Source: Prostheceraeus crozeri
Lineage: Eukaryota; Platyhelminthes; Polycladida; Euryleptidae
Assembly (NCBI GenBank): GCA_907163375.1
Contig: CAJQUW010004418.1
Location: 1 to 64,000, forward strand
Reading direction: 5' to 3'
DNA length: 64,000 bases
Shown here: in pieces, positions 34,401 through 46,400 of the stretch
How positions within the stretch are numbered: the first letter of the stretch is position 1
Layout of the letters: each line of letters begins with the position of its first letter
Notes under the pieces: generated by a model
The model's database searches: none
Told to the model about the DNA's origin: nothing
Seen by the model: only the letters and a program-made list of their open reading frames with translations
Program-made: the position numbers and the translations under genes

Positions 34401-37400
34401 TAGTTGGAATGAGTTACGAGTACTTAATGATGTTTCTACTATCATTCTTGTATACTTGTAATAATTTTTTCCGACTGTTATCTGGAAATCATCTTCAGGC
34501 TTCTTTTGAGAGAGAGAGAGAGAGAGAGAGAGAAAGGTGTTTATTTTTCATCAAATAAGAATCGAAAAGTAATACAAGTTAGTGCAATGCAATCACAAAA
34601 CTGAAGTTATGAATGTTCGAAATTTTCATACAAGCTTAATCGTATTAAAATAAATTTGATAAATCAGTCACAGTATGCAGAGTTAATATGTATGCACATC
34701 TTTGGTAAAAACGAGTTGCGACGCAAGGATGTATGACAAAACGGTATGGACAAACGCCCACTTGGGAGACGATTGGGGAAAAGACAGTCTAAAAAAGTAT
34801 CGCAAGTTGGAATGCCATAGAAAAGTCTTTCAGCTGCTCGGAATCTCCTTGTGGACAAATCAGGAAGCTCAATACCTTTAATCTTAAGACAGCGGCTTTG
34901 AATTCTCTCTAAACACCGAGAGTTTTCGGGGGACAGTCCAATGAAAGAAGGAGAAGCGTATTCGATGAGACTCCTAATCAGTACACTATAGATTGTGCGG
35001 AACTGATCATTGTTGGTAATAGATTTCATACGACGCAGGATGTACATACGCTGTGCGCATTTCCGAGTTATATATTCCATATGTGATTTCCAAGAAAGAT
35101 CGGAATCAAGGAGCACACCAAGGAAGCGGACGTAGCTGTCAAATTTAACTCCTTCGATTGCATCTTCGATTTGGCACAACTCCCTAAAACCACCGCGATA
35201 TCCTATCATCCCAATTGTCTTGCTCGAATTCAGTTCCATCCCGGCTGACGACGACCACGCTCGGATAGATTCGATCTCATTTTTGATTCTTTCGACGTCT
35301 TCGTTGCACCTAGCCTTTGAGATTCCACAAACCATTGAAACATCATCGACATACTTAATGAGGCAAGTAGTCGGATAACATGATTGTAATGACTGCATAT
35401 AAATACCAAAAAGGTAAGGCCCAAGTAGTGATCCCTGCGGCACACCACTAGTAATTCGCCTTGAGTCACTCTTTATGCAATTGACTCTAACGCATTGATG
35501 TCTGTCAGACAAATAATCGTGCATGAGTCTGACAAATCCACCAGGAACATTCAAGTCAGCAAGTCTGGCTAATAAAATGGAGTGATCAATCTTATCGAAG
35601 GCCTTTGTGAAGTCGAAGCCAACAAACACGGCAGCTCCATAAGATGGATCATCAGCGATTCTTGTAATGGCATCATGAGCTGCTATGACCGCGTGAGTTG
35701 TGGAGGATCTCTTCCTGATGCCAAACTGATTTCTCCCAAGGTAGCGTGTTAGGCAGGGCTTCATATCGTTAAGAATAATTCGCTCGGCAATTTTGGCGGG
35801 CACAGATAGCAAGCTGATGGACGTGTTTCACATTTAGATGTACTCGAAGATTTGGGTATAGGGACCACATCCGCGACCTTCCAACTAGTGGGAAACTGCC
35901 GTTTGCGAATGCTCTCACTTATCAAGTGACAAACAGGAGCAGCCAATATAATAGCGCTTTTCTTGTACAAAAGTGTGGTATGTCATCACTCCCAGCTGAT
36001 TTGATCGTATGTGTGACAAATACCTCCAAACATCAACTTCATCGAAAGCTGGCATCCACGAGTCGTCAGGAACTTCATCAATCGCAAATGAAAATGTTGG
36101 AGTGTTCATCACACCGCAGTATTGCTCGTTCAATTTGTTGAGACTAGCTTTGATATTCGACGGATCACCGTGGCAATCGATGCCAATTGAGGATGAGTCT
36201 CTTCCCTTTTCCAAGCGAATGTAAGACCACAGGCCTTTGACCGTGCGACTTTGCCTTTTAAAATACGCAGTTTTAGCCTTGAAAATCTCGCCTTTAACCT
36301 TATCTTTGAGAGCGTTGTAAACTGACCACTTCTTAGACCGAAAAGCTTCCCATCGAATATTAATAAGATGCTTGACCAGCGGTGTAATCCATGGCGCATC
36401 AGAGTCCGTGAAGTACATGATATGTGAAGGAATGGCTTGTATGGCGTGATGCAAATATTCATACAAAATATTGCACTTCTTGTCAATATCAACTTCGGAA
36501 TAGAAATTGCTTAAATCATTTGACATGAATCACTTCTCAAACTCAATAATGTTGGCATCACGCATATCATAGAAAACTCGCTTAATCTTAACATCATTGT
36601 TGCCAGCGAGTTCGTCAAACCTAGCGAATACCACATTGTGATCCGACCCAGCGATAGGTGGTCCGATTTCTACATTGGGATTGGGACAGCTATGATGAAC
36701 ATGCTCATCGATAAAAATCAGATCGAGTGTGGAATTGCAACGTGTAGGCTCATGTACAACATTAACAAGAGAGAAAGTCGTTGTTAGAAAAGATCGATCA
36801 TACTGGTTAAAATCGCCGGTGATAATCAGTCTACCTTGAGGAATGCCGATAGAGTTTCATCCAATGCTGACGAGAAAGCTTCACGAAATCGGGTAAAGAC
36901 AGAACAAGAGAGACCAGGAGGTATATAGATCCCGAGGAGAATAATGTTCATAGCCTGCAGGTGAACTGTACACACTTCAATACCATCGAACATCGGAAAT
37001 AGAAGTTTCACAGATTTGAGTTGAGATTTCACCCAGATTGCAACGCCTCCACGACAAGAATCATTGAGTCGATCAGTTCGGTGACAGCTGTAGCCTCCGA
37101 TGCCAACGGCATTGATAGGACTCGCAGAATTGAGCCAGGTTTCAGTGCAAATAACAACATCTGGTCCTTTTTCCATTACGAGACAGCGAAGTTCGTCGAG
37201 TTTATTACTGATTGAACGAATGTTAGTTAGTAGAATAGCAGGCACTCTCCTCCTCAATTTAGGTCGCTTAAAAACATCAATCAAAAATCCTGTGGAATTT
37301 CTTCAATGACAACGTCGTTGATGTACAACTTCTTGCCTTTGACATATGCAGTTTCACCCGGATGATTCAATCGATATTCGTAGGCCATCTTCCGCATTTC

Positions 37401-40400
37401 AGCAAGTTTCTTGCTGATCTCGGGAGGTAGGTCTTCATGAATGAACACTTTATTCAATGGTGAGTCCGCTGTCTTCAAAGACCTCGACTTGGAAAGGAAC
37501 TGTCTCGCCACCTTCTCATTAGTTCTCACCATGATCAGCCTCGGCTTGTTTCCTGACTTCCGAGATCGATCGAGTTTGCCGATTCTGTAGACAGATTTGA
37601 TTTCTTTGAGAGGATTATCGATGCCTAGCTGCCTTCCAATACATTCAACAACCTCATTGCAGCTAGATATAGTCTCGCCTTTAACCAAAACTGCTTCTTC
37701 AGGAAAGTTGCGAACAATGAAGGATGCCTTCCGCTTTTCGAATTCCAAAGCACAAATATGGTTTTGCATAGATCCACACTTTGAGTTCAATTCGTTGGTG
37801 TCCCTTGAAGCTCGTGCCTCCAGTGCTTTGAATGCAGAATCAAGCATATCAACCTTGCTAAGTCTTGACTTTAATAATTTCAAGGACTGATTAGCAGTAG
37901 CAGCCATTGCTTCAACCTCCAAAATTTTCTCTTCGCATTGCTTCGAGATTGATTCACACAATTCTTCAGTTTGTCGCATTATTCTCGCACTCCCTAACCG
38001 AATTTTTTCATGGAGAGAATTTTCTATAGAGGTCCGAAGGTCTTGCAACTTGCAATCGAATTCCGATATTATCGATCTCTTGGCGATGTCTGCACTGTAA
38101 TTCAAGTATTCCTCACAGTTAAGGCACACAAAAAACAACTTCTTGAGCTCTTTATCGGTTGTCTTAGTGTGACCTACACAGATAGCATGAAAAACTTTGG
38201 AGCAACCCGGACTGCTGCAAGAAATATGCCGTTTTTCACGATCTTTTGATTTTTCAGAAATTAGGCAAGACTCTGCGAAGCACTCCATGATGAACAGTAA
38301 GTATCACGGGAAGTCAGAATTTCTGGATAAAGCGGTATCAAAAAGTCAAACCAGAATGTCAAATAGTGCCAAAAAGCAACAGGGGCTCGAACCAAGGAAC
38401 TTCGACCCAAGAGTTATGCTCGTTGCCACTGGACTATACCAACACGACAATTGTGTGTAGAGTAACTCCGTCTGAAACCGGCAATTGTAGAAAACCAGTG
38501 CAGTTAAAGACGATTGTGATGTCACACTCTCCTGGATGGTTAGACACTCACTTCGCTGGTGCAACCAAATGTCTCGATGATGTAAAATGAACGAAGATCG
38601 CTGACGAGAGATGGAATTTTACAAATCCTCCAAAAACGCGAGATGCTGATTGATCGTCTGTTGATGACTTGATTGATGTAGATGATGACTAGTCTGTAAA
38701 TAAAGACCAACCGGCAACCCTGGACCGATTTATGTGAGCGTATTCTCATGCAGTGGACTTCAGCGTAATATAAGACATGTTACACGACATCCATTTTTCT
38801 TAAAAAATAGATTTATCGATACCGACATCAGCTAATTGCTATTGAAGCAATTTCATTAATGAAAGAAATAAGAATTCGTTTCGTAGTGGAATTTACTTTT
38901 ATCATTAAACACCAATTATCTCTTTCTTTTCCCCCATCCATATTTTGTGCACTAGCTCTTTCACATGGGTCATTGCTGAATGGTTATCAAGGCGATCACT
39001 CGCGTTATTCATGTAATACGTGACGAACAATATGAGCATTCTTCAATGACATCAATTAAGTTGTCGGTTAATATCTAATTACTACAGTGATGATCATAAA
39101 AAGTGGACCACCTAAATTTTGTCTCATTTAATGAAATTTTGTTAATTATAGATGCAAATTTTACAGATAAACGAAAATAAAGGTTGAAATAAAAATTTTC
39201 TGTGTTGTTCAGTGTCTCTGTAGAGCCAGTTCGCTGGTGGTCAGTGATATTTCGCAACCTCATCACAAAGTTCAATCACTTGTCGAATCCGGGAAGGCAT
39301 GCTGTTGATCAGGCGGTTGATTATTTCTTGATCTAAACTCTCCCTCTCTTGCCTTAGCAAAGCTTCAAGTCGAGGAAGACCATCTCCAGGAAGAATTGAT
39401 CGCCTCACACCGCGCTTCAGTAGACATTCTCAATTGGATTGAGGTATGGTGAGCAAGCAGGCCATTTCAATGTTCCTATATCGGCTTGAGCTTTGAATGA
39501 AATAGCCGGACAACTCGTGTGATAAGTGGCATTGTCGTCCATGTAAATCCAGACGGAGGAAGGATCATCCAATCGGGAGGACAATGGAAGAATGTACCTT
39601 TGCAAAACATTCACATATCCATAGGAATTCATGTAATCTCTTTGGATATTGAGTTCAGTTCGGCCATTCATCCATATCGCAGCCGAAATCACCAATCTTC
39701 CTCCTCCTTGATTCACAGCCGATGTCAAATGATCAGGAATTGCGTCACCTCACTTCATCCAAACTCTCAAACAGCCATCGCGACCTCCGAGACAGACAGA
39801 CGCTTCATCACTCCAAACAAATCGATTCCATTGAGAATGCCAGTGGCAATGCTGCATCGCCCACTTCAGCCTGATGGTTAGCGGGCAATTCGATCCCTGA
39901 TGGTCTCCTACGGTTTTTGAAGTGCTCACTTTTCAGGCGACGTCTCACTGTTATGGCAGAAACCGTCAGCTGTCGAAGTGAACTCCTCAACTCGGCTGAA
40001 GACAGAGAAGGATCGTTTCTTACCAAGCGAATAATCATCCGATCTGTAAGAAAACTTGTCTTTCTTTTCCGACCGGATCCAACTTTTCTGGAATGGGATA
40101 AAATGCTAGTTTTCCACCTGCGTCCGGTGGTCTTTGGGACACCAACTTTTCAGCTAACTAGCCGTTCGGACTGTCCTTCTGACAATAGAGCTGAGATTTT
40201 CCCCTTCAGAAACACACAAGCTTCGAATCAGGCATTATGACATAAGATGAATTCAAAAGCGAACGGAAATTTTGTTTGCAATTTATTTGGGTCAACACTT
40301 TGATCTGGCTATGCAGACGTGTAGACACCATATATATTGAAAGCCTGAAAATGACCTTGTTAGCGCCAGAAGATGTAAACAACCTTTCAACAATCAACAG

Positions 40401-43400
40401 AAACAGAAAATTATGCAATGAATTTAGGGCATCATAACTTTTCTAAAAGTGCACCGATTTCGACGGATAATGCATCAAAAGAATGTTCAGAAAAAGCCAT
40501 TTCTCCCTGTGTCACGCTCACATGTATTTACATTGCAAATTTGAGATTTCTAAAATTGGCGATTTTCATATTTTGACCTCTCTCCACCTTTAACATTGTC
40601 GGATATAAACGTACAATGGCTCATTGAACAGCGGAAAACATAAACTCTTGAATGGTGTATGGTTTATCAATGTAAAATGAGATTGACAGGCAAGAAAATC
40701 GATTGAAGTTTGACACAATTTAGGCGGTCGGTTTTTTATGTTCAACTCTGTATTATTTTGTTCATTATCGGACTCCTACAACCATCAAATTTCATCAAAA
40801 ATAATCAAAATCACTTAAAATTCAATCAGGGAGTACACGTGAAGCGGTTTTCGGAGATTTTAAGCATAATTAACAAACCCGCGCACAGACATCTCAGTAT
40901 TTTATGGTGGCAAATCATTGAAATACACGAGAATAGAGATAATGTTTCAAGAAACGCTTAGCAATGAAGGCAGAATCGACAGAACAGTTGCAATAATCGG
41001 ATCACGATGGACTGGTAGTCACGAAATTGACAGTATTGAGGTCTGATTGCAACCTATCGTGTAGCAATCAGCGCTACATTCTACCAAAAACAAAAGTGCG
41101 AGTCACCACAAATCGTTCTTCAGGAAAATCAGTCAATAGTGATGACCTATAACTACGATCACTTCAAAATGAATACTTACAGCAGTCTCGAGCAGAAGCC
41201 GTCTTTCATTCCTGGTACAAATAAATGCGAATACATTAAACCTGGACGCAGTACACCCTCCACGATTAATGATCACTGCAGATTAGCAGCATGTATAATG
41301 AAATAAAACTGACATTTTCTACAGTTTTCTCCGATCTCGGACAGAGTAGTCTCAGACCAGATGACGTAAACGATCGATCGTCAACGCTAACTTATGATAA
41401 ACCTATCAACCCTGCGAAATCAGAGAAAACGGACATTATACTCGTAAGTACGTAAGCCAACTAGGAGGGTTAGAAATCCCATATAATCTTGAAAATCTCT
41501 AACACCTTCAAATATAAACAAACGTTTTAGCGTCCCAAGCATGTAACATGTGACACATGATAACTGAGCGAAATCTGGAATATTCCTGTAATCATCGCGA
41601 CAACGTCTGAAACCAACTTACAAATACTCAATTTTCCAACACCAGTGGTCCTCGAAAGATTTTGCGATGTATGATTTGACATGTAGGATACACTGCTTTG
41701 ACGGGATTCCCCAATGGAAAATAAATTATGAAGCATTTGAAGCAAATATAATGTAGTTCTTGTGTGATGTATCTTGATAATACTAACCATGAGTCATTCA
41801 ACTGTAGTCACACAGTTCAATTTTTTGTCAACTTAAAATTATATCCAAACAAGCTCACAGTGAAAATGCATTCTACAGACCTACTTATTACGACACAAAT
41901 CCTTTATCCTGTTTCAAACTACCACTGTAATACTTGGTAATTTATTGTCGCACTTTTTATATCTAAAAAGCAAATATTTTGGTAATATATACTTTAGAAG
42001 TCCATTGTGTTTTGTTACATGAAATAGTGCTCATGCATTCACGTAGAGTTTGAATTTAAATTGCTACTGAACTGTTTACTACACAACGAAACTTGCTTGA
42101 CAGGCTTTTCATCAATTGGTGAAAGAAAACAATCGTCTTTAACACGCAGTGTCTTCTATACATGTGTTTCTATAGTAGCAATAAATGCTGTTTTCTCTTT
42201 TGGATGGCAGGGGGTGAGCATAGAAAGTCTGACACCAAAATTATGAATTTCAGGAAGAACTGCCTGCATTTCAATACTCAGTTATAGCCCACTCATCAAG
42301 AACAGTCCGATCAAGAAGAGATCGTGAATCAATATATGAATACAGAAAATCAATGCACTGAATATCTGTGCCATTGATAGAAATGCTCGATCGCTATTGT
42401 GCTACTATCAATGGCATGGTCGAGACAGACAGACTAAATCACAACTCATCATCACTGGACAACGACACACCTACAAAAAATTAGTTTCGTTCACGATTTT
42501 GGTACAATGCACCATTTCTTGGCATTTTGACTTCGAATTTTCAATGAAAATTTACCGAACCTGTGCAGAAACTTTAATTTTGAAAAAAAAACAGTAAATA
42601 TTCAGCAAATCACAAAAGGTCTGAAAAAAGCGTAAAAGAATAACAATTTTAACAAGTACGGAAGCATGACGGCTGCGACCCCTGTCTGTCAGTTCTTATT
42701 AAATTCATAGGCAAATTCAAAACCATTCAGTGAAATCCACTTAAGTTAAACATCAAGCATAATGATTATATCATTCAATTCTAATAACCAGTCATTAGTG
42801 TCACAAATTAAATCACATTTTCCACAATTTGCAACACATCGCTGAAACAACAAATGCTGTTTTTTTAGAGCATTCAATGATGACCTTATTCAAATGCTAA
42901 TTGACTTGTCTTCTTGTTGTGATGCATCTACAATGCGCCGTTATCTGGAAATCTTAATTGCAAAATGCAGCAACGTTAATAACGTGTTTTAACGTTAATA
43001 AAAACACGTGATCCTTTTTATGGTACCACATCGCACTTAGAAATATTTAATCAAGCATTTGTTCATCAGACAGTGTAGACAGGATTACAGCTGCCAAGAG
43101 ACTTGACAAGTAACAATAACGACACACCTCTTGCGCGACCTTACAAGGATTCAGTACTAAGCTATCTTAGGATTTAGGGCATCAACAGAACGTTTTCTTC
43201 TTTTTGTAGTCGAAGGTGTTTACGTCTAACTGACAATCATTCGCGGCACTTTTTTAAAATTCAACACTATCGATGTGAGATAGTCATTCCTTCATTTTAC
43301 TTTCTTGAAATGTATACTCAGTATTGTGCTATTATGAGCAATCACATACACTTCAACTTCCATAAACAAGCAGCTAGCTAAGTAAATTATTCTTAGATAT

Positions 43401-46400
43401 ACGTTGATAGCCCGCGGGCTATCGGTGTGAAAAAATTAATAAATATTTCTTTGACCAATTGTCAACCTAATATCAATATAGATAGGAACTTGTCATAGTT
43501 CACAGGACAAAAATGGAAAAGATCGAAGATATCGGCTTTTGCAAATTTTAATTTCAATTCATCCTAGATAATAGCAAATACAAAGGAAATGCCGACAATA
43601 CTTTTGAGTATCACGTGGATAATTACGATTCAAATTCCTGGCATTGGAACTTGTAGCACTTTCTGCACACCCAAATATCTCTCTCCTGCTTTTAGTTGAA
43701 ATATCGACGATTCTTTCATGAATTTTAGGACACATGCCAGTTTTTAAACAAAAAATATCAATTTATTCTTTACTGATGTTTTTATGACTTTGTGATATTG
43801 TATAACAACATGCAACATTATTCCTTATATTTTGATATTTTTGTCTTAAATGCCTTATTTTCATTGATAATAATTAATATCTTGATTTGATTTATGTCAG
43901 ATCTCAAATCGTTAAGAGATGCAGCGATATTTTCAGCCGGAACTCGGTCACCAAAGATTACATTAAAAACCCATCAAACTACTTACGAGTCATCTTCAGC
44001 AGGTTGACCTTCACTACTATGACACATGCCATAGAAGAAATAGATGAGAAATCCTAAAATGAGAATGAAAACCACTGAGTCTAGATTGATGTACATTAAA
44101 ATACGAGTCTAGAAACTCACCACAAGTCATCCAGACGAAGAAACGATACCAAGTTCCAACTGGCAGTTTCATCATCAGATAGATATTAACCAGCATACTT
44201 ATGGCAGGTATAAATGGAACTAACGGTACCTAAAAAGTAAAAATCAGCTGATTGAATTGAAGGATCATCAAAACTCAATCAAAATTATGTACTCAAAGTT
44301 CAAAAGGCATCATTCAAGAGCAACAAAGGCGCAGTGGTGTGTGTAACAACAGCCGCAGTTTGCTCAAAGTGCTATACAATGCGCTTTCCATCTGCTTCAG
44401 TTTTCTACCGGAAATAAAATGGGTGATTGTTTTAAGATTTCGGGTAATTTAGCTATGGAAGACGATTTCTACTGCTATATTGGAGACGTAGAAGGTTGGA
44501 ATTCTGTTCATCTCAATTGTATACAAGGTGATGACTAAGTGATGTTTATGGATGCTTTAGACGCCAGTACAGAGGCACAAATACAATACATGATAATAAC
44601 AATATCCAACACTACTTCAATACAAAATGATGAATAGTGACGCATGAGGTACATCAATTTAAGATAAAAACGGTGCCCTTTTCCTCAGGTGGATGTGTGA
44701 TTTCCTTGAACTCCCAGCCAATAACCTCCAACCATTGTTCCGTGTTTTAACCAATCTTTAATAAATGTATGTAACATTGTTTTTTATCTAAAACATTTAA
44801 ATTAACGAATAAAGAGAAACAAACGACAGATCAAATTGTCATGCAAAAGATTTGCGTCTGGCAGGATTCGAACCTACGACGCACGTTAACTGGTATTGGG
44901 AGCCTGTAGGCCTATGAACGAGCGTTGCTACCAATGCAAGAACGGAAGTTTGGCGCACATAGCAAATATTTGGACAAAAGTGAGCCAAAAATGTAACTCC
45001 GGATAAGGGAAAAAGAAAACTTGTTCCTACACCGTTCCGCTAATTCATTGCGCTGTAATTCATTAGAGGTATAATTTAAGAATTAGTAACTACAGAATTC
45101 TATTCAGTGTTCCCATCCCAGTTTTTGATATTTCCTCCGCAACTGTAAAAAAATTCCGCTGTCTAATTTTGACGAAAAATTCATCAAATCTCAGAACGAG
45201 TTAGACCGCATAGCTACATGCCCAACTCCCATGTGCTCATGATTAGCCAGCCTACTTCATGATATTATTGTTGTTAGTTTCATGATATTAAGGTTAAACT
45301 CATTTGCAACGAGTTGTTTCTCACCCAGCTTCTCACCAACAGTTCAAAAGTCCATGTGGCAATGATTTCAAAGAAAATGGCAGCAACTTTTTGTATATTT
45401 CGTGACCATACCGGAGCAGTTATTTCATCGTAGAATTACGTTTTTTGATGTTTACTAAATTCTGTTTTGAGTTAAAATCAATTTTATCGCATGAAATCAA
45501 GACTTGTACCACTATGTAAAATTTCATACCCCGAGGTATCTTACATATATAGTAGCCATTAAATATATTTCCACGAGATGATTTTTTGCAGCAAAAAGGT
45601 AAAATCGTAGAGATAAGTCGTCAAAGAATAAATTCGACTTGGATGCCAACGAATTATTACACAGGGCCTACCTGATGCAGGCCGAACAGCCAAATATTTG
45701 GTTATTTCATATAGCTTTAACTTAGCTTAATAATAATAGAATTATTTGAACCAAATTATTCTTCGATTATAATTAACGGAATGTTACTTCAATGGATTTT
45801 TTTTTGATATTTGTCATTTACCTGGTACAGTCCATACATTGATATAAGGCTTATCGTACGATACTGAACGGAACAGTCGGTTCACAGAGTGAAAGTTGGA
45901 TACACGAGAAACTAAATTACCGGTAGTCAAATTTAAATGCTGATTCCGAGGCACCACGCGAGGACTTGGCGTGCACAAAGCCCACTAAGAAGATTGGCCA
46001 TGAGTAGGAGGAAAGATCAGACTCAAGAGACGAGAGAGTTTTATCATGTTACCTATGATTATCAAGAGAGCATCCTTTGCGAGGTGACAGTAGGCCTATT
46101 TTCATGTGTGACTTCTCACAATTTCTGTTCATTTCTGCGTGTATTAATTCAATTGAGAAGATTGTCGAATTTCTTACGTAAAGAATTGATTGCCATTTAC
46201 CGATGTAGTAGTACATTCATGATCGCATACATAACGGTGCAGTTATTCACGCATGAATTGAATATGCACTCAATAGGCCCAGTATTCATTTTGTAATTCT
46301 AGACAAGAACTAGACATGTTTTGAAGAATTTCATAGAATGCAAAATCCAATACTTCTACAAATCACAGCACTACGAAATTCAGGTGAATTCCAGCTGGAA

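Larger units (their letters stand above)
34508..38760 (-). mobile_element. Nearly full-length CR1-like LINE
   Basis: Read on the minus strand, the element has a 5' leader (about 38,760-38,290), ORF1, ORF2 with endonuclease, linker and reverse transcriptase, and a 3' UTR that ends AATAAACACCTTT followed by (CT)n. The order and motifs place it in the CR1 group. ORF2 has been broken by a frame change near 36,830, an in-frame TGA near 36,533 and two frame changes between 35,970 and 35,810, so it can no longer move by itself. It lies in the same orientation as the SLC7A gene, inside its largest intron. Confidence 0.88.

Noticed and set aside
34440-34505. A fifth Penelope tail beside the LINE 3' end
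   Set aside because: The minus strand has CCTGAAGATG and a CGGAAAA block, as in PLE tails, but no pairing or coding remnant supports it.
42371-42417. Pre-miRNA hairpin
   Set aside because: The stem is only about 12 bp, too short for a typical precursor.
43406-43423. Perfect 18-bp palindrome with CCGCGG centre as a regulatory site
   Set aside because: An isolated dyad in intron sequence without repeats or a known factor; no supporting context.
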